Shown in pieces: positions 8,770 to 17,937 of a stretch of DNA of 64,000 nucleotides. Every line of letters starts with the position of its first letter. Within the stretch, counting starts at the first letter, position 1. Source of the stretch: Spirochaetota bacterium. Lineage in GTDB: Bacteria; Spirochaetota; Spirochaetia; Treponematales; Treponemataceae. The stretch lies in the NCBI GenBank assembly GCA_016285185.1, contig JAEEQG010000096.1, forward strand, positions 1 through 64,000, written 5' to 3'. Below the pieces are notes generated by a model. That model made no database searches. It saw nothing but the letters and a program-made list of their open reading frames with translations, and was not told the origin of the DNA. Made by a program: the position numbers and the translations under genes.

Positions 8770-10221
8770 ATGAAGGAAAGCATTGAAAAACCCTGCACAT
8801 CTTTGCAGCTAAACGGAGTTACTCTCAATTTTGCGCATAAAAAGGCACTGGACAATGTTTCTGTAAGCTTTGTCCCCGGAAAAATCCATGCCTTGTTGGG
8901 CGAGAACGGCGCGGGAAAATCCTGCCTTGCGGATATCCTTTGCGGATTCCGCAGGCCGTCTTCGGGAACTGTTGTTCTGGATGGAAAGCCCGTTTTTTTT
9001 ACATCCCCGGCAGCTGCTCTCAAGTCGGGAGTTGCCGTTGTGCGTCAGCACCCTGTTTTGCTTGAAAAAGGCCGGGTTTGGGAAAATGTTTTTCTTGGTT
9101 ACAGCGAAAAAAGGAAGCGGTTTTTTGCGTTTAAGCAAACCGTAAAGGCAAAACTCGACAGCTTGTGCCGTGAATGGAACGTAAGTCTTGATCCCGATCT
9201 TGCAATAGAAGATACTACGGATGCTGAGCGTTTTTATATTGCCCTGTTTACGGCACTATTGCACAATCCTGTATTTTTGCTTCTTGACGAGCCTTCTGCG
9301 CTTTTAAACGAAGAAGAAAGATGCAATTTTCTTGTTTGTCTGAAAAGAAAAGTTGCGGAAGGTCTTGGAATTGTTTATATAACGCACAACGTAAAGGAAG
9401 CGGCAGAATTTTGTAACTCTGTTTATGTTTTGAGGAAAGGGCAGCTTGCTGCTGTACTTGAAAACTCTGATTTTCAGCTCGATGAAAAAGTTATTCTCGA
9501 AAAAATGTTTGACAAGCCGGTCCGGGAAACGGACCCGTCATTGGAGTCGTATTCGGGCACTGAACAAACCGCTTTTGAGGTTTCAAATCTATATACGTTT
9601 TCAAAAAAAGCAAAGAATCTGGAAAATTTTTCTTTTTCTGCCTGTTACGGACGGATAACGCTCGTTAAAATAAACAGCCGTTATGCTCTTGAGGATATTT
9701 TGACCGGAATGTATAACGGAAAAGTAAAAGGCAGTTTTTATATCAATGGAAATGAAGTTTTCCCGTATAACACTAAAAATCTGCGTAATCTCGGAGTTGG
9801 AATAGTATCTTCCAAAAAATATATACGTTCTTCGAGCCCTGCCTTAACTGTAAAAGAGTTGATGATTCCGTATTTTGTAAAAAAGTATGATACAAAGTTC
9901 CGTGAAGCGGATGCGTTTGCGCAGAACCTTGTTGATTCTGAAGATATAGACATTTCGATTGAGGAGCCTGTGTCCGATTTGTCCGGCGGAATGCTGCAAC
10001 GGCTTATTTTTGGCCGCGAATTTTCCTGCCGCCCTAAGATTCTTATACTTTGTGAACCTTTGTACGGATTTGATAAAAATGTCTGTGCCATAGTTGAATA
10101 TAACCTTCGTCTTCTTGCGGATTCGGGTGTTGCCGTAATAATTTTGTCTACAGATTCTGAAAGCTGCCCGGAAACGTACGACAAGGTATATGATTTTTTG
10201 ACTCTTGACGGGAAAAAGTGA
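8770..10221 (+). CDS. pnrC: ABC importer ATPase, tandem NBDs with asymmetric motifs (PnrC-like)
   Basis: A protein of about 483 residues with two fused nucleotide-binding domains, as in the RbsA/YufO class. NBD1 has a good Walker A (GENGAGKSC) and Walker B (VFLLLDEPSA), but its signature region reads TTDAERFYIALF instead of LSGGQ. NBD2 is the reverse: where Walker A should be it reads LVKINSRYALEDIL, while its signature VSDLSGGMLQRLIFGREF is intact, followed by ILILCEPLYGFD. Because ABC sites form from Walker A/B of one half and LSGGQ of the other, one composite site should hydrolyse ATP and one should not. The ATG at 8770 is 11 bases after the receptor stop; the TTG at 8764 is a weaker alternative. 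Confidence 0.88.
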   Translation: MKESIEKPCTSLQLNGVTLNFAHKKALDNVSVSFVPGKIHALLGENGAGKSCLADILCGFRRPSSGTVVLDGKPVFFTSPAAALKSGVAVVRQHPVLLEKGRVWENVFLGYSEKRKRFFAFKQTVKAKLDSLCREWNVSLDPDLAIEDTTDAERFYIALFTALLHNPVFLLLDEPSALLNEEERCNFLVCLKRKVAEGLGIVYITHNVKEAAEFCNSVYVLRKGQLAAVLENSDFQLDEKVILEKMFDKPVRETDPSLESYSGTEQTAFEVSNLYTFSKKAKNLENFSFSACYGRITLVKINSRYALEDILTGMYNGKVKGSFYINGNEVFPYNTKNLRNLGVGIVSSKKYIRSSSPALTVKELMIPYFVKKYDTKFREADAFAQNLVDSEDIDISIEEPVSDLSGGMLQRLIFGREFSCRPKILILCEPLYGFDKNVCAIVEYNLRLLADSGVAVIILSTDSESCPETYDKVYDFLTLDGKK

Positions 10222-10222
10222 T

Positions 10223-11251
10223 ATGAAGTTGTGTATTAAAAAAGGATCATATTTATATTCAATGCTGATTGCTGTTGCAGCTGCACTTATTGTCTCCGTC
10301 CCTATCCTGTCGCTTGGATCCGACCGGCCTCTTGAGGCTGCTTTGCATTTTTTTGTTCAACCTTTTGCTTCCACATATTCAGTAGGAACAATGTTGAATA
10401 CTGCTTCGCTTTTTATTTTTGCCGCCTGCGGAATGTGTTTCAGTTTTAATGCTGGATGTTTTAATCTTGGTGGAGAAGGGCAGATTTATCTTGCCGGTTT
10501 TCTTACCGCTGTTTTACTGAACAGGTTTTCCGGTGTTCCGCCGTTTATTCTGCTGCCGGTTGTTTTTATATTGGTTTTTTGTATAACAGGTCTTACGGGG
10601 CTTTTTTCTGCCTTATTACGACTTTTCAGGAATATAAACGAACTGTTGTCTTCTTTTCTTTTTTCATGCGCTATTATTCCTATTATAGACTTTTTGATTG
10701 TTGACTGTTTTCGTGATGAAAAAAAATCTCTGCTTGCTACTCCATACATTCACGCAAATTTGCGGCTTAAAAGTATTTTACCGCCGTCCGTCCTGAATTT
10801 TTCGTTTTTTCTCGCACTTGCGGTTGTTTTTGGGTTTTATGCTTATCTTTATTGGACAAAAAAAGGTTATGTAACAAGAATTTGCGGAAAAGCGGAGGAA
10901 TTTGCCCTGTACTGCGGTTTTTCGGTACGCAGTGAAAAACTTAAAGGTATGTTTATCAGTGCAGGTTGTCATGGCATTACAGGTTTTTTTGCTGTTACAG
11001 GGACTTATTTTACGTGCCACAGCGGATTTTATTCAGGCATGGGCTGGAATGCGCTTTCTGTCGCGCTTATGGCAGGTAATAATCCGATATTTGTGCTTCC
11101 GTCCGCGCTCATTATGAGTTATATGCTTGTTGCTGCAGACCAGTCGGTATTACTGAACGGCGGTTCATTTGATACTGCAAACATTATTCAGGCCGCGGTT
11201 CTTGTAGCAATCTCCGTACGGCATTTTACGAATGGAAGGGAGAAGAAATAA
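10223..11251 (+). CDS. pnrD: ABC importer permease, nucleoside type (PnrD/YufP-like)
   Basis: A hydrophobic protein of about 342 residues with roughly eight to ten membrane segments. It carries the BPD_transp_2 family features FNAGCFNLGGEGQIYLAGF (the nucleoside/branched-chain permease NLGAEG block) and LSVALMAGNNPIFVLPSALI. It forms half of the translocation channel in the inner membrane. The ATG at 10223 overlaps the end of the ATPase stop codon region (TGATATG), indicating translational coupling; an upstream TTG at 10205 is in frame but lies inside the ATPase gene. Confidence 0.87.
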   Translation: MKLCIKKGSYLYSMLIAVAAALIVSVPILSLGSDRPLEAALHFFVQPFASTYSVGTMLNTASLFIFAACGMCFSFNAGCFNLGGEGQIYLAGFLTAVLLNRFSGVPPFILLPVVFILVFCITGLTGLFSALLRLFRNINELLSSFLFSCAIIPIIDFLIVDCFRDEKKSLLATPYIHANLRLKSILPPSVLNFSFFLALAVVFGFYAYLYWTKKGYVTRICGKAEEFALYCGFSVRSEKLKGMFISAGCHGITGFFAVTGTYFTCHSGFYSGMGWNALSVALMAGNNPIFVLPSALIMSYMLVAADQSVLLNGGSFDTANIIQAAVLVAISVRHFTNGREKK

Positions 11252-12061
11252 ATGCTGCTGAATGTGTTAAGAGTTTCTGTCCCGCTGCTTCTTGTTTCGC
11301 TTGGGGCATTGGTTTCGGAATATGCTGGTGTCACTGCAATTTTCCTGGAAGGTGCTGTAAATCTTTCTGCCTTTTTGTTTCTTGTATTTTTGACATGTAC
11401 AAAAGCAACTTTACCAGCTTTGTTTTTAAGTATTTGCTTTACATGTATACCTGTTTTCTTGCTTGCGCTTTTTTCGCAAAAACGGCGCGCTGATATTTTT
11501 TTGCTTGGTCTTGCATTCAATTTGTTTTCGGGCGGTATAATTTCGATTTTGTCATCGTATTTCTTTGGAACAAACGGTGTTGTTGACTGTTCGCAGTTTT
11601 TTTCAACTTCTGCCTTTTTTCAGACCGATTCTTCTGTATTAATCTGGCTTTTGGCAATATTTGTTGCAGTTATTTTTGAAATAACTCCGCTTGGCCTTAA
11701 AATCAGGTTTGCAGGAACAGATTCCGAAGCTCTGAGTCTGAATGGAATAAATGTTTCACGATTACGTATTTTTTCATGGATAACTGCCGCCTGTTTTTCA
11801 TCTGCGGCGGGTATAATTATGGTAACAAGGCTTCAGGCTTTTGTTCCTGGCATAAGTTCCGGCAAGGGATGGCTTGCTCTTGTCGCTGTATTTTTGGGTA
11901 GAAAAACAATTGCAGGCGTTGTCGTTGCAGTATTGCTTTTTTCGGCACTGGAACTGGCGGGAATAAGCCTCCAGGGAATTTTGGGTATTCCTCCGACTGT
12001 CCTTTTATCAATGCCTTATGTTGTGGTTCTGATTGTTTTTGCTTTTGTTCCTGAAAGGTAA
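11252..12061 (+). CDS. pnrE: ABC importer permease, nucleoside type (PnrE/YufQ-like)
   Basis: A 269-residue membrane protein, the second permease of the importer. It shows the family block AVNLSAFLFLVFL near the N-terminus (compare EGxxNLG in relatives), the LKIRFAGTDSEALSLNGINV cytoplasmic loop that couples to the ATPase, and ISSGKGWLALVAVFLGRKT. The ATG follows the pnrD stop directly behind GGGAGAAG. This is the last gene of the operon. Only a weak A/T-rich region follows; I see no clear hairpin terminator. Confidence 0.86.
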   Translation: MLLNVLRVSVPLLLVSLGALVSEYAGVTAIFLEGAVNLSAFLFLVFLTCTKATLPALFLSICFTCIPVFLLALFSQKRRADIFLLGLAFNLFSGGIISILSSYFFGTNGVVDCSQFFSTSAFFQTDSSVLIWLLAIFVAVIFEITPLGLKIRFAGTDSEALSLNGINVSRLRIFSWITAACFSSAAGIIMVTRLQAFVPGISSGKGWLALVAVFLGRKTIAGVVVAVLLFSALELAGISLQGILGIPPTVLLSMPYVVVLIVFAFVPER

Positions 12062-12103
12062 ATTGCTTCATAAATTCAAAAAAAAATTATTATAAAAAAA
12101 CTC

Positions 12104-12194
12104 TTGACTAATTGAATAAAACGTATTATAAACTTTGTTCATTTTTTCTAAAATTTCATTGTTATATTGACTAAAACCTGCAATTCAGTATAAT
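12104..12194 (+). promoter_or_regulatory. Tandem promoters ahead of the TPR-greA pair
   Basis: Two good promoters lie in a row: TTGACT (12104-12109), 17 bases, TATAAA (12127-12132); and TTGACT (12167-12172), 16 bases, TATAAT (12189-12194). The second -10 ends only 12 bases before the ATG at 12207, which would leave a leader of about six bases. Both are sequence predictions. Confidence 0.6.
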
Positions 12195-12206
12195 TAAAAC
12201 AGTGCT

Positions 12207-13139
12207 ATGAATACTCAATCAGAAAACGGATTATCAAAAGCCTATGATTTGCTCAAAGCCGGTAATTCGGAGCAGGCACGGGTAGTTCTTGAAGAAGCTT
12301 TATCATTTGATCTTGAAAATGCAGAAATATTATACACGCTGAAATGTATTACTTTCTGGGCTGATAAACTGAAGAAAGCAAAAGTACAATCTACCGCATA
12401 CGAGCAGGGTGAGTGTATAGTTTCACAATGGAAGCCTTTTACCGTTTATATGGAAAAAGACGGGCAGTATTTTGAAAAAAGTATGTATGCCGTTAAACAG
12501 GGAATTTTTTCCATTGCCCTAAATTATTATCAGGCAATGTTCAATGATGCGTCCATTCAACCGAACGCGGATTTGTACCGAAAAATCGGCTTGTGTTACA
12601 AAAAGCTGGGAGATTATGAAACAGCACTTAAATATTTGGAATCTGCCAATTCAATTCTGACTGATTCATCTACTGTGTTGTCAGAAATGGCTGATTGTTA
12701 TGCTCTTTGCGGAGAAGAACGTATTGCAAAGGTTTTATTTCGCGAAGCTTTTTTTATAGAACCTCAGAAAGTCGATTTGACTTTGCTGGACTCTGATTTG
12801 ATTTGTAATCTGATAGATAAAACTGAAGCGTTGGGATATTCAGGAAGTGTTCTTCAGGAATGGATTCCTGTTTATGGAGTATTGTACGGGGTTTTTTCGG
12901 TAAAAAGAGAATTACGTGCTCTTGAAATCGGAAAACTGAAACAAAGTATCTATTCATTGGAAAACAGCGTAAGAGAAGCTGGTGACGATGAAAAACTGCT
13001 TGTTCCTCGTCTTATTAACCATTATTTTTGGCTTATTGACCATTATTTAACAGTTAATGAGGACAGGGCAAGAATAAACGAAACATTATTAAAGATAAAG
13101 GTTCTGGATGCCAACATTTATAACAAATATACAATGTAG
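12207..13139 (+). CDS. TPR-repeat protein, function unknown
   Basis: A 310-residue soluble protein built of TPR-like helical hairpins (AYDLLKAGNSEQARVVLEEA, KIGLCYKKLGDYETALKYLE, MADCYALCGEERIAKVLF). There is no signal peptide and no catalytic motif that I recognise. It lies 25 bases upstream of the giant greA gene and shares its promoters, so it could interact with GreA's own TPR region or simply be co-expressed. The ATG at 12207 has no Shine-Dalgarno and sits very close to a strong -10 box, so the mRNA may be nearly leaderless. Confidence 0.72.
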   Translation: MNTQSENGLSKAYDLLKAGNSEQARVVLEEALSFDLENAEILYTLKCITFWADKLKKAKVQSTAYEQGECIVSQWKPFTVYMEKDGQYFEKSMYAVKQGIFSIALNYYQAMFNDASIQPNADLYRKIGLCYKKLGDYETALKYLESANSILTDSSTVLSEMADCYALCGEERIAKVLFREAFFIEPQKVDLTLLDSDLICNLIDKTEALGYSGSVLQEWIPVYGVLYGVFSVKRELRALEIGKLKQSIYSLENSVREAGDDEKLLVPRLINHYFWLIDHYLTVNEDRARINETLLKIKVLDANIYNKYTM

Positions 13140-13164
13140 GGTAAATTTTTAAGGAGTTGTTAAT

Positions 13165-15879
13165 ATGTCAGAAGCATTGTTGAAGTCTGTCAAAGATATG
13201 CTGAACGAAGAAAAATGGACAAGAGCTGCTATTTCAAATTATTCAAAAAATAATTTTCAGGAATTCAGTACTATCGTTGAAAATGCAAAAAATGAAAACT
13301 GCATTGATGAGATAAAGGCTGTATGTGACGAGTATCTTACGCATACAAAGAACAGTATTATCGGCCTTTATTTATCAGGAATGCTTTCCTTAAAAAAGAA
13401 GGCTCTTGATGATTCCAACCTTGTTACGCTCGTTAATATTTTCCTTGACAACCACAGAATCCCGATTGTTGTTTATCTTTGTGAATCAATCCTTGCAGAA
13501 GACGAAAACAATAAATTTGCGCTCCGTACTTTATGTAACTGCTATAAGGACGAAAACAACGAAAAAGTATGGGAACTCTACAAAAACCTTGTAAAAATCG
13601 ACCATGACGAAGCGGATATAGCAAAACTCCTTGCCGAAAAATATGAACAGGAAGGCAATCTGCAGGATGCTGTTGATAATTATAAAAAAGCCATTCACCG
13701 CTATATAAACAGAAAAATGCTGAATCAGGTAAAAGCTGTTTGGACAAAGCTTGTTTCTCTTATTCCTGAGGAAATTGACTTTTTCTATCTTGTTCAGCGC
13801 AAAATTGCAAAAACGTTTAGTGAAGACAAAAGCACTCTTTTGATGCATGAACTTTATAATTACTATTATGATAACCAAAAATGGGATATCGCCATTGATA
13901 TTCTTAAGCTTATCCTATCATGCGATGAAAAGGATTCATGGGCAAGAAAAGAAATCGTAGAATGCTATAAAGGCAAATATGCCAAACACAGTCAGCTTGA
14001 AGAATACATCCGTGTTTCAAACATCAATCAGGGTTGGCGCAATGTTTTTGAAGCTATTGCAGATTTTGAAAAACACATCTCGTTCGATGTCAAAAACTTT
14101 GTTTTCCATCGTTCCTGGGGTGTAGGAAAAATCGTAAAAGTAGACGGCGATCAGCTGACAATCAATTTTGGTAAAAAATATGGTGTACGTGATATGTCCC
14201 TCAAAATGGCGATTGACGCTTTGCAGCCGCTCAAAAAGGATCATATCTGGGTTTTGAAGGCGACTACCAAAAAAGAAGACCTTGCCAAAAAAGTTAAGGA
14301 CGACAAAACATGGACTCTGAAAACTATAATAAAGAGTTTTGACAACAGCTGTGATATCAAGCGTATCAAGGCAGAACTTGTTCCTGCAATCCTTTCCGCA
14401 GGTGAATGGACAAGCTGGAGCAACAGCGCCAGAAAAATCCTTGATTCTGACCCCACATTCGGTGTTGATCCCAACGACAATTCAAAATATGTTGTTCGTG
14501 ACCGCCCTATAACACAGGAAGAAAAACTTGCAAATGAGTTTAAGGCACAAAAGAATTTCTTCCCGCGTGTGGATATACTTATGAAGTTTGTTGATTCCGA
14601 CGAAACGGACACAAACTCAGAGCTTTTTGCTGAAATGTTCGGTTACTTTGTTGGTTATCTGCGTTCTTTCAGTTCCGTTGATGAAGAAATCATCGCCGCA
14701 TTCCTTGTTGTACGCCGCATTGTAATGGCCAATCCGCAGCTGAACCCCGGAATTACATATTCTTTTGCAGACTTGTTCAATGCAATTGAAGAGCCTGTAT
14801 CAGAAAGAAAAATCTATGAAGAACTTAAAGATACAAAGAATACATACTTGCGAAAGGATTATCTGACATGTATCAGAGAACTGCTTCCTAACTGGGATGA
14901 TGTTTATGTACGTTTGTTCCCGTGTGTACTTGAAGACAATATTCTTACAAGTCTCGTAAGTGCGGGTCATGCAGACAAAGTCAGGGCTCTGGCCGAAAAC
15001 TGTTTTGAGAACTATCGTGATAATAACAATAGAGAAGCTGTTCTGTACTTCTTTAAGGAATGTCAGAATGAAAAATGGTTCAAGGAATCTGATGTTTCCT
15101 ATGAAAAGCAGCTTATAACATTGATTCATATTCTTGACCTTTCTTACAGGGAAATTGCAAACCATTACAAAACAACAGAAAATAGAAAAATTATAAACAG
15201 AATTTCAGTTCTTCTTTTCAAGAACGATACACTTCTTAATTATGCCCTTGATCAGGGAAAAAATACGGCGGAACGTTTGTTTACACTGGTTGATGATATT
15301 CAGGAGCTTGATGCTGCAATCAAGATGAACGGTAGAAACAAAGTTCTTGAAAAGTATCCTGATATCAAGTTCTCCGAAACAAAAGAAAAGGTCGCTGCTC
15401 CAAAGGGACTTATCGTTACATCAAAGATGATGGAGATAAGAAAGAAGCGGCTTGAAGAAATTGTTAAGGTTGAGATTCCTGCAAATGCAAAAGATATTGC
15501 AGAAGCTTCTGCTAAGGGAGACTTGAAGGAAAATGCCGATTATTCAGCTGCAAAAGAAAAGCAGAAGCAGCTTGGTATTGAGGCTTCAAAACTTGAAGAC
15601 GAGATTGCAAAGGCAACAATCTTTAACCCTGCAACAATTACAACAACAAGAGTTTCTTTCGGTACAGTTGTTACACTCAAATACGAACCGTCAGGAAAAC
15701 AGGAAAAATACACAATCTTGGGACCATGGGAATCAGATCCGGACAACGACATTATTTCTTACATGTCTCCTCTGGGAACTGCATTGCAGGGTCTTACCGA
15801 AGGTGCAAAAAAGACTTTCAAAATCGGTGATAATGAAAACACAATTACTGTTGTTTCCATTAAAGCAGCCAAATTCTAG
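13165..15879 (+). CDS. greA: Giant GreA transcript-cleavage factor with TPR N-terminus
   Basis: A 904-residue protein; ordinary GreA has about 158. Residues 1-300 are TPR-like helices. At about 305-360 a small beta domain (FVFHRSWGVGKIVKVDGDQL) resembles Tudor/CarD-type RNA-polymerase-binding folds. A further helical region follows. From about 752 comes a complete GreA: the coiled coil with KGDLKENADYSAAKEKQKQL, which keeps the Asp and Glu that insert into the polymerase secondary channel, then the FKBP-like domain ending about 903. GreA rescues backtracked RNA polymerase. Such long forms are known in spirochaetes; what the extension binds is, to my knowledge, unclear. The ATG has AAGGAG upstream. 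Confidence 0.9.
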   Translation: MSEALLKSVKDMLNEEKWTRAAISNYSKNNFQEFSTIVENAKNENCIDEIKAVCDEYLTHTKNSIIGLYLSGMLSLKKKALDDSNLVTLVNIFLDNHRIPIVVYLCESILAEDENNKFALRTLCNCYKDENNEKVWELYKNLVKIDHDEADIAKLLAEKYEQEGNLQDAVDNYKKAIHRYINRKMLNQVKAVWTKLVSLIPEEIDFFYLVQRKIAKTFSEDKSTLLMHELYNYYYDNQKWDIAIDILKLILSCDEKDSWARKEIVECYKGKYAKHSQLEEYIRVSNINQGWRNVFEAIADFEKHISFDVKNFVFHRSWGVGKIVKVDGDQLTINFGKKYGVRDMSLKMAIDALQPLKKDHIWVLKATTKKEDLAKKVKDDKTWTLKTIIKSFDNSCDIKRIKAELVPAILSAGEWTSWSNSARKILDSDPTFGVDPNDNSKYVVRDRPITQEEKLANEFKAQKNFFPRVDILMKFVDSDETDTNSELFAEMFGYFVGYLRSFSSVDEEIIAAFLVVRRIVMANPQLNPGITYSFADLFNAIEEPVSERKIYEELKDTKNTYLRKDYLTCIRELLPNWDDVYVRLFPCVLEDNILTSLVSAGHADKVRALAENCFENYRDNNNREAVLYFFKECQNEKWFKESDVSYEKQLITLIHILDLSYREIANHYKTTENRKIINRISVLLFKNDTLLNYALDQGKNTAERLFTLVDDIQELDAAIKMNGRNKVLEKYPDIKFSETKEKVAAPKGLIVTSKMMEIRKKRLEEIVKVEIPANAKDIAEASAKGDLKENADYSAAKEKQKQLGIEASKLEDEIAKATIFNPATITTTRVSFGTVVTLKYEPSGKQEKYTILGPWESDPDNDIISYMSPLGTALQGLTEGAKKTFKIGDNENTITVVSIKAAKF

Positions 15880-15890
15880 TCTTTTGAAGA

Positions 15891-15930
15891 TTTCAGGTTG
15901 AAAATTATTTCAACCTGAAATTCCTTTTTT
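15891..15930 (+). terminator. Rho-independent terminator after greA
   Basis: TTTCAGGTTGAAA (15891-15903) pairs perfectly with 15908-15920 across the loop ATTA, followed by TTCCTTTTTT. A 13-base stem directly after the greA stop makes this a clear intrinsic terminator. Confidence 0.88.
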
Positions 15931-15955
15931 AACCAATCTATGTTATTATTCTTTC

Positions 15956-16354
15956 ATGTTATTCTCATTTTCATTAAAAACTGAACGGGAACAGTTTTAC
16001 AATATTACCCGTCAGGTTCAATCTTTTCTGGAAGAAAGCGGCGTTCAGGACGGGCTGTGCTGTGTGTACTGTCCTCATACCACGGCTGGAATCACAATTA
16101 ACGAAAATGCTGATCCCGATGTAGTTCATGATTTGCTTTTAGGCTTGGATTCTGCTTTCCCCGATCGGCCTGCGTTCCGGCATGCGGAAGGTAATTCGTC
16201 GGCTCACCTTAAGTCATCGTGTATCGGTGCAAGCGCAATGGTTATTGTTGAAAACGGCAGACTTGTTCTCGGAACATGGCAGGGCATTTATTTTTGCGAA
16301 TTTGACGGACCGCGTAACCGCCGTTGTTATGTAAAATTTATTGAAAACAAATAA
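15956..16354 (+). CDS. YjbQ family protein (UPF0047)
   Basis: A 132-residue protein with the UPF0047/YjbQ signature CPHTTAGITINENADPDV and the C-terminal LVLGTWQGIYFCEFDGPRNR. The conserved His and Asp/Glu residues suggest a metal site. Some members have thiamine-phosphate synthase activity in vitro, but the physiological role is unsettled. It stands alone after the greA terminator. There is no Shine-Dalgarno before the ATG, and TATTAT at 15944-15949 is only 6 bases away, so the start may be leaderless. Confidence 0.88.
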   Translation: MLFSFSLKTEREQFYNITRQVQSFLEESGVQDGLCCVYCPHTTAGITINENADPDVVHDLLLGLDSAFPDRPAFRHAEGNSSAHLKSSCIGASAMVIVENGRLVLGTWQGIYFCEFDGPRNRRCYVKFIENK

Positions 16355-16370
16355 TTTTCAGGACTCTAAA

Positions 16371-17165
16371 ATGAAAATAAAATATCTGTTTATTTTTGCA
16401 GCTTGCTTGTGTGTTTTTTCCTGTGCTCAAAAAGAAGCTTCATTTGTACCGGAAGGCTATAATTTGGTTTGGTCAGACGAATTTGACTATGAAGGTGAAC
16501 CGGACAAGGAAAAATGGGCCTATTCAATAGGCGGTAACGGCTGGGGAAACGGTGAAATCCAAAAATATACCGACAGTCGTGACAATTCTTTTGTAAAAGA
16601 CGGTGTTCTTAGTATTGTCGCCAAAAACAACAACGGGATGTGGACAAGCGCAAGACTCAAAACCCAGTACAAGGAGTCTTGGACATACGGATATATTGAA
16701 ATAAGGGCAAAACTGCCGGTTGGTGTTGGTACATGGCCCGCACTGTGGCTTATGCCGGAATTTGACAAATACGGCGGCTGGCCCCGTTCCGGTGAGATAG
16801 ACATTATGGAGCACGTGGGCTTTGATCAGGATGTTATCCACACAACGATACATTCCAGCGAATTTAACCACAAAAAAAATACGCAGATAGGACATTCCGC
16901 AAAAGTGCGCAATGTTTCCGGAAAATATCACACTTATGCCGTAAACTGGACAGAAGATTATATCGAATGGTTTGTTGACGGAGAATCATTTTTTAAGGCG
17001 GACAAAACTGCTGATACTGTTGAAGCATGGCCGTTCAACCACAATTTTTACCTGATTATGAACATTGCCATAGGCGGCAGTTGGGGTGGTCAGGAAGGTA
17101 TAGACAAGAACCTTAAACAGGCTGTAATGAATGTGGACTATGTGAGGGTTTATCAAAAGCAGTAA
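16371..17165 (+). CDS. Glycoside hydrolase family 16 lipoprotein (beta-glucanase)
   Basis: A secreted lipoprotein of about 264 residues. The signal peptide ends at CVFSC, and the mature part is a GH16 beta-jelly-roll with WSDEFDYEGEPD, the catalytic motif GEIDIMEHVG (nucleophile and acid/base Glu in ExDxxE) and a WPFNHNFYLIMNIAIGG strand. GH16 enzymes with this motif cut beta-1,3- or mixed beta-1,3/1,4-glucans such as laminarin and lichenin. Anchored outside the cell, it would release oligosaccharides from plant or fungal glucans, in keeping with a gut habitat. I chose the ATG at 16371 for the signal peptide and the AGGA before it; it starts shortly after the yjbQ stop. Confidence 0.92.
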   Translation: MKIKYLFIFAACLCVFSCAQKEASFVPEGYNLVWSDEFDYEGEPDKEKWAYSIGGNGWGNGEIQKYTDSRDNSFVKDGVLSIVAKNNNGMWTSARLKTQYKESWTYGYIEIRAKLPVGVGTWPALWLMPEFDKYGGWPRSGEIDIMEHVGFDQDVIHTTIHSSEFNHKKNTQIGHSAKVRNVSGKYHTYAVNWTEDYIEWFVDGESFFKADKTADTVEAWPFNHNFYLIMNIAIGGSWGGQEGIDKNLKQAVMNVDYVRVYQKQ

Positions 17166-17178
17166 TTAGTTTGTATCA

Positions 17179-17934
17179 TTAGTGAATGCGCTTGCCGTCA
17201 AAGCCCACTGACCACAAAAAAAGACCTGTGGGCGGTGCTGTTACGCCGGCAAGGCTTCTGTCTTTTGATGACAATATCCGCTTAAAGTCTTCGCCGTTAA
17301 ATCCTTTTTTTTCATATTCTATAAGAGAACCTACAAGTGAACGTACCATTTTCCAAAGGAAAGCGTTCGCCTTTATCTCAAAAACAAGATTATCATCCTG
17401 AACATAGAAAACCGCTTTTTCTATGTAGCGGCATTTGGAAAGGCTTTTGTCTTCGGCTGCGGAAAATGTTGTACAGTCGATTTCACCGTGCAGATGCGAA
17501 GCCATCTGGTTAAGTCTGTTAATGTCGGGATGCCTGTGTATAGGCCATACGTAAGGCATTTGTGTTGCAAGCGGATTTGGGGCACAGTTTATAAAATACC
17601 TGTAGGTTCTGCTTGTTGCCGAAAACCGTGCATGAAAGTCCAGCGGTTTTTCCTCTGCTTTAAGTATTCGGATGTCGTGCGGCAGATGCGAATTCAGAGC
17701 GAGAGGGTAGTTTTCAATAGGTATGGAGTCTATAGGTGAGTGAAAATTGGCCGCTTGTCCCGCAGCATGAACACCGGAATCAGTTCTTCCTGAGCCGAAT
17801 AGCGATATCGGTTTTTTGTGTATAAGGCAGATTACTTTTTCGATTTCTTCCTGAACTGTTCTCTGTCCGTTTTGTCTTTGCCAGCCGCAGAAATTTGTTC
17901 CGTCATACGAAATTGTCAGCAGGATGTTCCGCAT
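17179..17934 (-). CDS. truA: tRNA pseudouridine synthase A
   Basis: A 251-residue TruA. It has ISYDGTNFCGWQRQNGQRTV at the N-terminus and the catalytic aspartate in FGSGRTDSGVHAAGQ, followed by ARFSATSRTYRYFIN. It isomerises U38-U40 in tRNA anticodon arms. It is the last gene of the minus-strand dxs operon, four bases after the DUF2225 gene, and converges with the GH16 gene. Length and motifs are normal. Confidence 0.95.
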   Translation of the reverse strand: MRNILLTISYDGTNFCGWQRQNGQRTVQEEIEKVICLIHKKPISLFGSGRTDSGVHAAGQAANFHSPIDSIPIENYPLALNSHLPHDIRILKAEEKPLDFHARFSATSRTYRYFINCAPNPLATQMPYVWPIHRHPDINRLNQMASHLHGEIDCTTFSAAEDKSLSKCRYIEKAVFYVQDDNLVFEIKANAFLWKMVRSLVGSLIEYEKKGFNGEDFKRILSSKDRSLAGVTAPPTGLFLWSVGFDGKRIH

Positions 17935-17937
17935 GTT

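Noticed and set aside
12062-12110. Terminator after the nucleoside permease gene
   Set aside because: The region is A-rich with no stable GC-containing stem, so no terminator can be claimed.
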